DNA of 64,000 nt from Gemmatimonadota bacterium (lineage in GTDB: Bacteria > Gemmatimonadota > Gemmatimonadetes > Longimicrobiales > Gaopeijiaceae). Position 1 is the first letter of the stretch. Each line of letters begins with the position of its first letter. The DNA lies in NCBI GenBank assembly GCA_022826565.1, contig JAJDUP010000003.1:62001-126000 (forward strand), given 5' to 3'. The notes under the pieces were generated by a model. The model ran no database searches, was not told the DNA's origin, and worked only from the letters and a program-made list of their open reading frames with translations. Both the position numbers and the translations under genes were made by a program. This document shows, one piece after another, positions 34,757-43,975 of the stretch.

Positions 34757-36160
34757 TCACCCGGTCCCGGCCGCGGTGCTCTCGCCAGCGCCTGCCCGGG
34801 CGATCGCTCGCAACACCGGGCGGAACTTCAGCTCCGTCTCCTCCCATTCCAGCGCCGGATCCGAACCGGGCACGATGCCGCTGCCCGCAAAGAGCCGCCA
34901 CGTGTCACCCGAACGCACCGCCGAACGCAACGCCGGCACGAAGATCCCCTTCCCTTGGGAATCGAACCAGCCCACCGGGCCGGCGTACCACCCGCGGTCG
35001 AATAGCTCGCCTTCGGAGATTACGGACAGCGCCACGTCACGCGGGATCCCACACACGGCGGGTGTCGGGTGCAGCGACTCGAGGATGTCGAGCAGGGAAA
35101 TACCGCGGGGAACCTCGGCGGCGATCTTGGTCTCGAGGTGCTGTATTCGGGCCAGAGCCAGGACGTGCGCCTCCACATCCCGGCGCACCGTACACCCCAG
35201 CGCCCGCAGGCGCGCCACCACGTCGCGAACCACGAAGTCGTGCTCGGCGCGGTCCTTCTCGCTGTTGAAGAGCTCGCGCGCCAGCTGGGCGGTTTCGACC
35301 GAATCGGCGCCGACCCTCGCGCTGCCGGCCACGGCCGTCGCCCTGACCACCCCGCCCACCAGCGTCGCGATCGTTTCCGGCGCCGCCCCGACCATCACCT
35401 CTCCCGGGACCGGCTCGAAGAGGAACACGTGGCTCCCGTGATTCTCCGCCCAGAGCGCGGCTACCAGGTCGGTGGGCTCCACCACCGCGCCGGGCTCCAC
35501 CTCGAGGGTCCTGGCAAGCACCACTTTTTCCGCATCGCCTGCGCGAATCCTGCTCAGCGCCTGCCAGATCATGCGCCCCCAGGTGGCGCGGTCCGTCCCG
35601 AATGCACCGACCCGGGGGATGTAGTATGGCCGGCGGTGCGTCCCCGCCAGCGAATCCACCCCTGTGCCGCCCCCAGCCACCCGGCAGGATCGACCGCGCG
35701 GCGGCATGCGTTCGAGCGAAGCTGCCCAGCGGTCCCAGCTTCGCCGTGCCGCCGTGTTGGTCGCACCCCGCACCACGAGGGTGCAACTGCCCGAGGAAGG
35801 ATCGTGCTCGAGCTCGACTTCGGGCAGATGGAAGAGCGCAGGCGGGAACGACGACCAGACCGGGTCGATCGCGCCCCCGGGCCAGAACGAGAATCCTCCG
35901 AACACCCGCGGCCGCGCATCCGGACCCGCGAGGCCCAGGAACAGCTCCGCCGCATCGTTGTCGACCGACCGGAAACGGGTTTCCCCTGCGTCGATGGCGT
36001 CGTGTTCGACGGCCACCCTGCCCATCAGCCCGCCGTGGGCCACCCAGCGGTCACCCGACGCCCAGAATCCCCGGGGGCCTCCTTCGCACAGCCGCAGAAA
36101 GGACTGCGGGCACGACGCCGGCACTTCTCCCCGCACCTGATGCAATTGCGGCGTGGTCAC
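34757..36160 (-). CDS. menF: Isochorismate synthase
   Basis: A chorismate-binding enzyme of 467 residues giving isochorismate for menaquinone; a siderophore role is unlikely because the men genes follow directly. Signature blocks are AGDAEKVVLARTLEVEP, HVFLFEPVPGEVMVGAAPETIA, ATAVAGSARVGADSVE, LESLHPTPAVCGIPRD and GWYAGPVGWFDSQGKGIFVPALRSA with the catalytic Glu/Lys regions. The start is GTG at 36160. It leads the men operon, 29 bases after a lipoprotein gene on the same strand, so that gene may share its promoter. Confidence 0.93.
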   Translation of the reverse strand: MTTPQLHQVRGEVPASCPQSFLRLCEGGPRGFWASGDRWVAHGGLMGRVAVEHDAIDAGETRFRSVDNDAAELFLGLAGPDARPRVFGGFSFWPGGAIDPVWSSFPPALFHLPEVELEHDPSSGSCTLVVRGATNTAARRSWDRWAASLERMPPRGRSCRVAGGGTGVDSLAGTHRRPYYIPRVGAFGTDRATWGRMIWQALSRIRAGDAEKVVLARTLEVEPGAVVEPTDLVAALWAENHGSHVFLFEPVPGEVMVGAAPETIATLVGGVVRATAVAGSARVGADSVETAQLARELFNSEKDRAEHDFVVRDVVARLRALGCTVRRDVEAHVLALARIQHLETKIAAEVPRGISLLDILESLHPTPAVCGIPRDVALSVISEGELFDRGWYAGPVGWFDSQGKGIFVPALRSAVRSGDTWRLFAGSGIVPGSDPALEWEETELKFRPVLRAIARAGAGESTAAGTG

Positions 36161-36189
36161 CTGGCAGGCCGTGCCAATCCGCTCGCAGG

Positions 36190-36690
36190 TCAGAAATGGT
36201 CTACCAGACCCTCGAGCAGGAACTGCTCCTGCCCGCGGGTCGGACCCGTCACATTGGAGACGCCGCAGTTCGCGAGCAAAGCCTCTGCGTCGGCCTTCCC
36301 GCTGTCCGACGGGGCGATGATGTCCTCGCCCTGGGCGGGTGCGTCATTCAGTCCCGCGATGAGATCGACATCCTGCTGCGCAACCCGCGACGCCACCACC
36401 CGCAGGTTCGTCTCGCCGCTGGCGGGGTTGTCGTAGGCGGAAGCGGTGAGCACGTCGTGATAGGTGTTCCCGGTGAAGAGCTGGGTGCCCAGCCCCGACG
36501 TCTGCTTGCGTCCCCTCACGAACCCGGTGTCGCTGTTACCGTCCTCGATTGTGTAGCCCATGATGTTGAGTTGGGCGACCGCACACTGGTAGGCGGTGTC
36601 CCGTCCGGGCGGCGCGACCCCGTAGAACGAGAGCGGGGCCGACGAACACGCGGCGGCAAAGAGGGTAAGAAAGGCGGCGTAGTTCTTCAT
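36190..36690 (-). CDS. Small lipoprotein of unknown function
   Basis: A 166-residue lipoprotein (signal NYAAFLTLFAAAC with lipobox). The mature part has an alternating pattern with CAVAQLNIMGYTIEDGNSDTGFVRGRK and NLRVVASRVAQQD, suggestive of a small beta-alpha sandwich as found in outer-membrane lipoproteins of the DUF4136/DUF799 kind, but I cannot name the family. It has AGGA before the ATG and is divergent from ppk. It could belong to the menaquinone transcript, since menF starts 29 bases downstream. Confidence 0.7.
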   Translation of the reverse strand: MKNYAAFLTLFAAACSSAPLSFYGVAPPGRDTAYQCAVAQLNIMGYTIEDGNSDTGFVRGRKQTSGLGTQLFTGNTYHDVLTASAYDNPASGETNLRVVASRVAQQDVDLIAGLNDAPAQGEDIIAPSDSGKADAEALLANCGVSNVTGPTRGQEQFLLEGLVDHF

Positions 36691-36808
36691 CTCGTGCTTT
36701 CCTTTCGCAAGGAAGGGGCTGCCTCGCCCTGCCGATGCAAGGTGAAAGCCGATCAGCCATCGGTCAACGCCGCGAGCGCCGTCGCTTTCTGGCTGTGCAA
36801 CCCCTCAT

Positions 36809-36818
36809 AACATATGTT
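36809..36818. promoter_or_regulatory. Palindrome AACATATGTT just before ppk
   Basis: A 10-bp perfect palindrome lies 7 to 16 bases upstream of the ATG at 36825, within a short AT-rich island of the divergent region. It could be an operator covering the ribosome-binding region of ppk. Confidence 0.25.
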
Positions 36819-36824
36819 TACGCG

Positions 36825-39119
36825 ATGTCCGAGTCATCCCCGCCCCGGTTGGACCATTCGCCCCGCAATGGTCACACGGCATCGCCGGACGCGGCCGCCG
36901 TCCAGCGAACGGTGGCCGGTGCACGCACGCCCCCCACCCCGCAACCCGACACCTCCGGTTTTGTTACACCCGCGGACCCCACTCCGGTTCCCGAGGCCGC
37001 CGACCAGCACGACCTCGACCGGCCGGAATACTACCTGAATCGCGAGCTCACCTGGCTCAACTTCAACTTCCGCGTGCTTCATGAAGCCGAAGACGTCAGG
37101 ACCCCCCTGCTGGAGCGGCTGAAGTTCCTCTCGATCGTCGGATCGAATCTGGACGAGTTCTTCATGAAGCGAATCGGTGGATTGAAGCAGCAGGTCGAGG
37201 CGGGGATCACCGAGCGGACGGTCGACGGGCGCACGCCGGGCGAGCAGATCGAGCAGTGCTACGAGGTTGTGCGGCGCCTGGAGCGGCGGCAGAGGGGAGC
37301 GGCCCGCGAGATCCTGGCCGCGCTGGCCGCCGAAGAGATCCGCGTCGCCGACTGGGACGACCTGTCGGCCAAACAGCGCAAGTGGCTCCGCAAGCACTAC
37401 CTCCGCAACATCTACCCGCTCGTGACCCCGCAAGCGACCGATCCCGCGCACCCCTTCCCCTTCATCTCCAACCTCTCGCTGAATCTGCTCGTCACGCTGC
37501 AATACCCCCGCGACGAGCACAGCATGCTGGCGCGCGTCAAGGTGCCGGTGGGTACGGGCATTCCGAGGTTCGTGCGGATCGACGAGTCCACGGTCTGGGT
37601 GCCCCTCGAGAGCATCATGGCCAACAACCTCGACCTGCTCTTTCCGGGCATGGAGATCCTGGCCTGCGAGTTCTTCCGCGTGACGCGCAACGCGATCTAC
37701 GATGTGGACGAGGACATGGCGGACGACCTCCTGGAGATGATCGAGGCGGGTCTGCGAAAGCGCCGGCTGGCGCCGATCGTGCGGCTGCAGGTCGCCGAGG
37801 GCTTCGATCCCAAACACCTGGGCCACCTGACGACCGTGCTCGGGCTGAAGGACAGCGACGTGTTCACCGGCGAGGGGCTGCTCGGGCTGCGCGATCTCAT
37901 GGAGCTTCACGATCTGCCCCGGCCCGGGCTGAAGGACATGCCCCACCAGCCCTCCCAACACCCCGATCTTCTGAGCAGACGCCCGATCTTCCACACCATT
38001 CGGGAAGAGGGTTCGCTCCTCTTGCACCACCCCTATCAGGCGTTCGATACCTCGGTGCTGCGTTTCCTGCGCGAAGCCGCCCACGACCCCAAGGTGCGCG
38101 CCATCAAGATGACTTTCTACCGGATGGCCCCGCGCAGCAGCATCATCGACCATCTCGTGCTCGCCGCCCGCAGCGGAAAACAGGTCGCCGTGGTGATCGA
38201 ACTGCGGGCGCGCTTCGACGAGGCGGCCAACATCCAGTGGGCGAACGCGCTGGCTTCGCACGGCATCCACGTCACCTATGGCGTGCTGGGGCTGAAGACT
38301 CACTGCAAGGTGGTGCTGGTCGTACGCCAGGACCACGACGGGCTGCGGCGCTATGCTCACATCGGGACCGGCAACTACCACGGCGGCACCGCGCGCATCT
38401 ACTGCGACCACGGGCTGCTGACCTGCGACCTCTCCATCGGGGCCGACCTCACCGAGTTGTTCAACTACCTGACGACGGGGTACCGGCCCAAACGGAAGTA
38501 CTGGAAGCTGCTGCCGGCGCCGAAATACCTGCGGTCGGCCATCCTGCGCCGGATCAGGCGAGAGGGCAAGCTCCACTCGGAGGATTCACCAGGGAAGCTC
38601 CAGTTCCAGATGAACGCGCTCGAGGATCCCGAGGTTACGAGGGCGCTGTACGAGGCGGCTGCCAGGGGCGTCAAGGTGGACCTGATCGTGCGGGACAGCT
38701 GCCGGATCCGGCCAGGAATTCCGGAACTGTCAGAGAACATACGGGTGGTGAGCATCGTCGGGCGCTTCCTGCAACACTCGCGGATCTACTACTTCCGCAA
38801 CGGCGGCGACGAGGAGTACTACATCGGGTCGGCCGACTGCATGCGGCGCAATCTCAGTGCCCGGGTCGAGGCGCTGGTCCCGGTCGAGAGTCCCGCCCTT
38901 CGCTCCGAACTCCGGCAGGTCCTGGACATCCAGCTGGCGGACCGCCGCTGCGCCTGGGAGATGGGACCCGACGGCAGCTATCGGCAGCGCACCCCCATCG
39001 CGCGGCGCGAGACCTGCACCTTCGATACCATGATCGCCTGGGCCCACGCGCGCGAGTTCGAGGGCACGCGGCTGAGGAAGCGGCCGGCGCGCGGGCCGGA
39101 GAGACGCCGGAAGAGGTGA
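36825..39119 (+). CDS. ppk: Polyphosphate kinase 1
   Basis: PPK1 of 764 residues, which makes polyphosphate from ATP. The first 70 residues are a Pro/Thr-rich, poorly conserved lead. The conserved N-domain begins YYLNRELTWLNFNFRVLHEAED, followed by VGSNLDEFFMKRIGG. The two phospholipase-D-like domains carry GLKTHCKVVLVVR (region of the autophosphorylated His) and HIGTGNYHGGTARIYCDHGLLT. RNLSARVEALVPVE closes the protein. I use ATG at 36825; an in-frame ATG at 36735 would add 30 unlikely residues. The stop overlaps the next gene as GTGA. Confidence 0.95.
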   Translation: MSESSPPRLDHSPRNGHTASPDAAAVQRTVAGARTPPTPQPDTSGFVTPADPTPVPEAADQHDLDRPEYYLNRELTWLNFNFRVLHEAEDVRTPLLERLKFLSIVGSNLDEFFMKRIGGLKQQVEAGITERTVDGRTPGEQIEQCYEVVRRLERRQRGAAREILAALAAEEIRVADWDDLSAKQRKWLRKHYLRNIYPLVTPQATDPAHPFPFISNLSLNLLVTLQYPRDEHSMLARVKVPVGTGIPRFVRIDESTVWVPLESIMANNLDLLFPGMEILACEFFRVTRNAIYDVDEDMADDLLEMIEAGLRKRRLAPIVRLQVAEGFDPKHLGHLTTVLGLKDSDVFTGEGLLGLRDLMELHDLPRPGLKDMPHQPSQHPDLLSRRPIFHTIREEGSLLLHHPYQAFDTSVLRFLREAAHDPKVRAIKMTFYRMAPRSSIIDHLVLAARSGKQVAVVIELRARFDEAANIQWANALASHGIHVTYGVLGLKTHCKVVLVVRQDHDGLRRYAHIGTGNYHGGTARIYCDHGLLTCDLSIGADLTELFNYLTTGYRPKRKYWKLLPAPKYLRSAILRRIRREGKLHSEDSPGKLQFQMNALEDPEVTRALYEAAARGVKVDLIVRDSCRIRPGIPELSENIRVVSIVGRFLQHSRIYYFRNGGDEEYYIGSADCMRRNLSARVEALVPVESPALRSELRQVLDIQLADRRCAWEMGPDGSYRQRTPIARRETCTFDTMIAWAHAREFEGTRLRKRPARGPERRRKR

Positions 39120-39529
39120 AGGTGAGGCGCCACCGCTGGCTCATCGGGCTGATCCTGGCCGGTGCCTGGTGGACGGCGGCCGGCTGTGTCAGACAGGGTG
39201 GTACGGCTGCCCGGTACAGCGGGTCGGATGTGATCACCGCCGAGGAGGCCCGGGGAACCAGTGCAAACGATGCGTATGATGTGGTGCAACTGCTGCGGCC
39301 GATGTGGCTGCGACCCCGCGCGGCGCCGTCCCTGACCAATCCGGGCGGAGGCTACGCCCGGATCTATGTTGACAACGTGCCCCTCGCGGGCGGGACACGG
39401 GAACTGCGCACCGTACCGGCGGGCGATATCCGCGAGATCCGCTACATCAGCCCGGCGGATGCCACGACGCGATTCGGGACCGGGCACGCCGGCGGGGTGA
39501 TCATGGTGATGACGCGAAGTGGCGGATGA
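39116..39529 (+). CDS. TonB-plug-like small lipoprotein
   Basis: A 137-residue lipoprotein (LIGLILAGAWWTAAGC) ending in a plug-domain-like segment: GGGYARIYVDNVPLAGG, then VPAGDIREIRYISPADATTRFGTGHAGGVIMV, the same order of elements as the plug of SusC-type receptors (compare EPVIFVDGVRVDN and DVERIEVIKGPAAATLYG in the following receptor). It has no barrel. GTG at 39116 overlaps the ppk stop (GTGA). Small isolated plug lipoproteins are frequent in Gemmatimonadota-like genomes and untested; it could cap or regulate a receptor. Confidence 0.7.
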   Translation: MKVRRHRWLIGLILAGAWWTAAGCVRQGGTAARYSGSDVITAEEARGTSANDAYDVVQLLRPMWLRPRAAPSLTNPGGGYARIYVDNVPLAGGTRELRTVPAGDIREIRYISPADATTRFGTGHAGGVIMVMTRSGG

Positions 39530-39534
39530 CCCGC

Positions 39535-39563
39535 TTGCGAGTACATACAGATGTGCGTACAAT
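39535..39563 (+). promoter_or_regulatory. Sigma-70-type promoter for the susC run
   Basis: TTGCGA (39535-39540), a 17-base spacer and TACAAT (39558-39563) match the consensus well. It lies 84 bases before the susC start, in the gap after the plug-like lipoprotein, and would drive the genes from 39647 onward. Confidence 0.55.
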
Positions 39564-39646
39564 GCCGCCAACTCTTCCAGCGAGCCTAGCTCGACCGCCG
39601 GTGTGGGGGAGTGTGCAGGCTCGCCCCGATGGACCGGAGGTGGGCC

Positions 39647-42600
39647 ATGGCCACTCTATCTTTCGCCGGCTCGATTCCCCTCAACCTCCCTCGCGCTCGA
39701 CTCGCTTCCCGTAACGCTCGGGCGTCGCCTCTTTCATTCGTCCTTCCGGTACTCGCCGCGCTGACCCTCCCGGGAGCGGCGCTGGCCCAGAACCCCGTTG
39801 CCGGAACCGTCGTCGACGCCGATACGCAGCAACCGCTCGTGGGAGCTCAGGTGACGGTGGACGGCACGAGCCTCGGTGACCTGGCACGCGCGAACGGCGC
39901 GTTCCTGATCGAGGGTGTGCCCGGCGCGACCGCGACTCTGCGCGTGCTGATGATCGGCTATGCCCCGTGGGAACAAGCGGTCAACGTGGGCGACCGCTCG
40001 ATCCGGGTCGAATTGCAACGACAGGCTATTTCGCTCGACGAGATCGTGGTGACCGGTACCGCCGGCGGCACACAGGCTCGGGCGGTCGGCAACGCGGTTA
40101 GCGCAGTCGCCATGTCGGAGGTCATCGAACGTCGTTCGCCGCCCAAGATCCAGTCCATGCTGACTGCGGAAGTTCCCGGACTGCGCATGCGTTCGGTCGG
40201 CGGTGAGATCGGCGGCGGCGGTGCGATCAAGATCCGGGGAACCGGCAGCCTGGTGCTGTCCAACGAACCGGTGATCTTCGTCGACGGCGTCCGCGTGGAC
40301 AACCGTGACAACGTCAATTCCGCTGCCTTCGTAAACAGTCGCGGTGGACCCTCGCGGCTCAACGACCTTGCGCTCAACGATGTGGAGCGCATCGAGGTCA
40401 TCAAGGGCCCCGCCGCGGCGACGCTGTACGGGACCGAGGCTTCCAACGGCGTGATCCAGATCTTCACGAAGCGGGGCCAGCAAGGTGCGCCCAGGTTCGA
40501 GGTCGCGCTGCGGCAGGGGGCGTCCTTCCTGTACGACGCGGCCAACAAGTACCCGGTGGTGTGGGGCATCGATTCCGATACGGGACAGCTCATGTCGGCC
40601 AACCTTGTCACGCTTGAGAGCGAGCGTGGGACTCCCGTCTTCCGCACCGGGCTTCCCACCTCGCTGTTCGCCAGCGTGTCCGGCGGGATTCAAAACCTGC
40701 GCTACTACTTCTCGGCCGACGCCCTGCGCGACCAGGGCATGGTCGACTACCAATGGCAAAACAAGCTGGCGGGCCGGTCGAACCTGTCGTATACGACCGA
40801 GGCCCTTGAAGTCGGCGCGAACATGGGCTTCATCCGCCAGAAGACCCGCACATCGGGCGGCGAACAGGCGATGACCTTCCAGCTCATGTGGGGCAGTCCC
40901 CTCAAACTCGACGGTCCCTCGCGCGGGTTCTTCCGCAATTCCCACGAGGACTACCACAACTACGTAAGCGGAGAAGAGGAAGTCGACCGCTTCACCGGCG
41001 GATTCTACGTTCGCCATTCTCCCTTCGATTGGTTGACCCACCGGCTCGATATCGGCGGCGACTTCGGGAACCAGCGCAGCTTCAGCCTCTGGCCGCGCAC
41101 GCCGCAGCAACCTGGGCCGTTCCGGCGGAGCATCGGGCAAAAGGACGTAGTTCAGGACCGTACAACCCTCACCACGGTGAACTACAGCGCGACGGTCCCG
41201 TTTGATCTGAGCGACGACATCAGACTGGAGACCTCGTCCGGTGTGCAGTACTACCAGCGCAAGCATCAGATCACCACAGCCAGTGGCGTCGAGTTCCCGG
41301 TGCCCGGTGTATCCACGGTGAGCGCTGCGGCCCAGCGCCTGGCCGACGAGAGCTTCATCGAGAACAAGACTTTCGGCGTCTACGTGCAGGAGCAGGTCGG
41401 CTGGAGAAACCGCCTCTTCCTGACCGGCGCGGTTCGGGGAGACGACAACAGCGCGTTCGGCGAGAACTTCGACTTTGTCGTCTACCCGAAGGTGAGCACG
41501 GCCTGGGTGCTCAGTGAAGAGCCGTTCTGGTCGGTGCCACTTGTCAACACTCTCAAGCTTCGGGCCGCCTGGGGACGGGCGGGACAGCAACCCGATGTCT
41601 TCGCGGCCACCCGCCTCTACTCACCCGCCACGGGCCGAGGGGGAATTCCGACGCTGACCCCGTCGAACATCGGTAACCCCGACCTGAAGCCCGAAGTGGG
41701 GCAAGAACTGGAGCTGGGCTTCGATGCAAGCCTTCTCGATCAGAAGGTCACGATCGACTTCACCTACTACGACCAGAGCCGCAAGGACGCAATCGTGCCC
41801 GCGGCTGCGCTTCCTTCACTCGGTTTCCCCGGGACGCAGTTCGTGAACGTCGGCGAAGTGAGCAACAAGGGGTTCGAGGTCGCCGTCGGGACCCAGGTTC
41901 TCCGCTCCGAGGACTGGGGCCTGGACCTGGGGGCAAGCTACGCCAGGACCGACAACAAGGTGGTGGACCTCGGCGGCATCACACCGCCCCTGATCGGACT
42001 GCCGTGGCCCGGTCAGCGCCATGTCGAGGGCTACCCTGTAGCCTCGATGTTCATGAAGAAGGTCGTCAGCGCCGAGTGGGACGCGACCGGCGAACTCGTG
42101 AACATGATGTGCGAGGGTGGCGACCCGATCTCTGGCGGCGGCCCCGCGGTTCCCTGCGCCGAGGCAGGCACCGCCTACTGGGGTTCCCCCACCCCCACGT
42201 GGGATGTGGCGGGAACGCTCAACCTGCGCTTCAAGCAGTGGACGTTGAGCGCTACCGCCGATGGGCAGGGCGGCTACTACAAGTGCAACGGCGACATTGC
42301 CTGGGCGAACGTCTTCTTCCGCAACACCCGGGAGATAAACCTCCCGCCCGGTGAACAGGATCCCATACTGGCCGCCTATGACCAGATGGGATTTGTGTGC
42401 CAGGCCGGCGCGGTCGACTCGGGCTTCGCCAAGCTGCGCGACATTACGCTGCGGTGGGATCTGCCCTCCGGCATCGCCTCGCTCATGGGGGCCGCCCGGG
42501 CCACGGCCCAGCTGTCCGCGCACAACATGTTCGTGCTCTGGCAGGCGACAAGAGAGCTGTATGGCACCCGCGTCATCGACCCCGAAGTCCATTCGAACAC

Positions 42601-42697
42601 GGACTGGAACGGCGACATCGGAGACAAGGGCGCGTACGTACAGGATCTCTGGCCGCAGATGCAGCGGATCGATTTCACCATCCGTGCAGTCTTCTAG
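39647..42697 (+). CDS. SusC/RagA-type TonB-dependent outer-membrane receptor
   Basis: A receptor of 1016 residues. After a signal (ending GAALAQ) comes a carboxypeptidase-regulatory-like domain (VAGTVVDADTQQPLVGAQVTVDGT...), the TonB-box-like LDEIVVTGTAGG, the plug (IKIRGTGSLVLSNEPVIFVDGVRV, IEVIKGPAAATLYGTEASNGVIQIFTKRG) and a barrel ending in aromatic RIDFTIRAVF. It imports a polymer breakdown product with its SusD partner 15 bases downstream. Proteases follow in the same run, so peptides are the likely cargo. The start is ATG at 39647, with GGAGGTG 6 bases upstream. Confidence 0.93.
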   Translation: MATLSFAGSIPLNLPRARLASRNARASPLSFVLPVLAALTLPGAALAQNPVAGTVVDADTQQPLVGAQVTVDGTSLGDLARANGAFLIEGVPGATATLRVLMIGYAPWEQAVNVGDRSIRVELQRQAISLDEIVVTGTAGGTQARAVGNAVSAVAMSEVIERRSPPKIQSMLTAEVPGLRMRSVGGEIGGGGAIKIRGTGSLVLSNEPVIFVDGVRVDNRDNVNSAAFVNSRGGPSRLNDLALNDVERIEVIKGPAAATLYGTEASNGVIQIFTKRGQQGAPRFEVALRQGASFLYDAANKYPVVWGIDSDTGQLMSANLVTLESERGTPVFRTGLPTSLFASVSGGIQNLRYYFSADALRDQGMVDYQWQNKLAGRSNLSYTTEALEVGANMGFIRQKTRTSGGEQAMTFQLMWGSPLKLDGPSRGFFRNSHEDYHNYVSGEEEVDRFTGGFYVRHSPFDWLTHRLDIGGDFGNQRSFSLWPRTPQQPGPFRRSIGQKDVVQDRTTLTTVNYSATVPFDLSDDIRLETSSGVQYYQRKHQITTASGVEFPVPGVSTVSAAAQRLADESFIENKTFGVYVQEQVGWRNRLFLTGAVRGDDNSAFGENFDFVVYPKVSTAWVLSEEPFWSVPLVNTLKLRAAWGRAGQQPDVFAATRLYSPATGRGGIPTLTPSNIGNPDLKPEVGQELELGFDASLLDQKVTIDFTYYDQSRKDAIVPAAALPSLGFPGTQFVNVGEVSNKGFEVAVGTQVLRSEDWGLDLGASYARTDNKVVDLGGITPPLIGLPWPGQRHVEGYPVASMFMKKVVSAEWDATGELVNMMCEGGDPISGGGPAVPCAEAGTAYWGSPTPTWDVAGTLNLRFKQWTLSATADGQGGYYKCNGDIAWANVFFRNTREINLPPGEQDPILAAYDQMGFVCQAGAVDSGFAKLRDITLRWDLPSGIASLMGAARATAQLSAHNMFVLWQATRELYGTRVIDPEVHSNTDWNGDIGDKGAYVQDLWPQMQRIDFTIRAVF

Positions 42698-42712
42698 AGG
42701 GGAGGAACCGAG

Positions 42713-43975
42713 ATGCAAGGCAAGAACCAGATAGGACGACTCTTCCCCCTGGTCGCGGCAGCCGTGTTGGCGAGCGGATGCTCAGACCTCCTCGAAGTGG
42801 ATCTCCCCGGCGTGGTCGAGGCCAAGACCCTCGACGACCCCGGGATCTCGGCGCTTCTCGTCGAAAGTGCCATCGCCGACTTCGAGTGCGCCTACACCAA
42901 CTACTCGGCGGGCAGTTCCGCCATGTCGGACGAGTGGTGGCACACATCCGGCGGCCAGGTCTACCGCGAATGGGGCGGCCGCCAGATCAACGCCCAGAAC
43001 GACAATTACGTCCGCGCCGCCTGCGACGAGGGCGGCTTCGGCCAGTACGTCGTGATCCAGACTGCGCGCTTCCAGGCCAAGGACGCCTTCGAGCGGGTCA
43101 CCGGATTCAACGACGCCGACGTGCCGGGCGACAAGAACGATATGCTGGCGACAGCATCCGCCTACGAGGGCTACAGCCTGCTCATGCTGGGCGAGAACTT
43201 CTGCGAGATGGCGATCGACGGTGGGTCCATCATGCAGCCCAGCGAGGTGCTGGCGCTCTCCTCCGAGCGCTTCGAGCGCGCGATCAGCATGGCGGGCAGC
43301 AACGACGACATCCGCAACATGGCCAGCGTCGGACTCGCGAGGGCACGCCGCGGCATGGGCAACCTCAACGGGGCCGCTACGGCGGCAGCGACCGTGCCGG
43401 AGGAGTTCCAGTACGATGTGAACCGGGACGACACGCCCCGACGGCGGTGGAATCGCTTCGTCGACAGCAATGTGCGGCGTTCCGACTACACGGTTGCCCC
43501 ACCCTTCCGCGGGATCGAGTGGAAGGGTGATCCCGACCCCAGGGTCGAACTCTTCTACAACGGAGTGATCGCCGCCTACGATGTCGACTGGTGGCAGACC
43601 ACCAAGTACAAGACCCTGTCGGACAACATCCCGCTCGCCACTTGGGTGGAGGCGCAGTTGATCATGGCCGAGTCCCAGGGAGGTTTGGCTGCGGTGGACG
43701 TTATCAACAAGCTTCACGCTCGCGCTGGGCTGAAACCCTTCGATCCCGCCACGGACATGGTGGAGGGGCCCACCGGCGACAACATCATGAACATGGTGAT
43801 CGAGCAACGCCGCCGTGAATTCTTCCTGGAGGGCGGACACCGGCTCAGCGACATGCTGGTCTACGACCTGCCGTTCTTCACGGGCGTGGATCACCTGGGG
43901 AGGGAGTACGGAGATACCACTTGCTGGCCGCTCCCCGATCTGGAGCGGCTGGGCAATCCGAACATCAGCGGATGA
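42713..43975 (+). CDS. SusD/RagB-like surface lipoprotein
   Basis: A 420-residue lipoprotein (lipobox LASGC) with the SusD-like helical layout: SDLLEVDLPGVVEAKTLDDP at the start, ATASAYEGYSLLMLGENFCEMAID as a TPR-like helix pair, and NMVIEQRRREFFLEGGHRLSDMLVYDLPFF, close to the RRxEFxxEGxRxxDLxRW signature at the end of RagB/SusD proteins. It is shorter than most (about 500). It should cap the receptor encoded just upstream. GGGGAGG lies 8 bases before the ATG. It overlaps the next gene by ATGA. Confidence 0.85.
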   Translation: MQGKNQIGRLFPLVAAAVLASGCSDLLEVDLPGVVEAKTLDDPGISALLVESAIADFECAYTNYSAGSSAMSDEWWHTSGGQVYREWGGRQINAQNDNYVRAACDEGGFGQYVVIQTARFQAKDAFERVTGFNDADVPGDKNDMLATASAYEGYSLLMLGENFCEMAIDGGSIMQPSEVLALSSERFERAISMAGSNDDIRNMASVGLARARRGMGNLNGAATAAATVPEEFQYDVNRDDTPRRRWNRFVDSNVRRSDYTVAPPFRGIEWKGDPDPRVELFYNGVIAAYDVDWWQTTKYKTLSDNIPLATWVEAQLIMAESQGGLAAVDVINKLHARAGLKPFDPATDMVEGPTGDNIMNMVIEQRRREFFLEGGHRLSDMLVYDLPFFTGVDHLGREYGDTTCWPLPDLERLGNPNISG

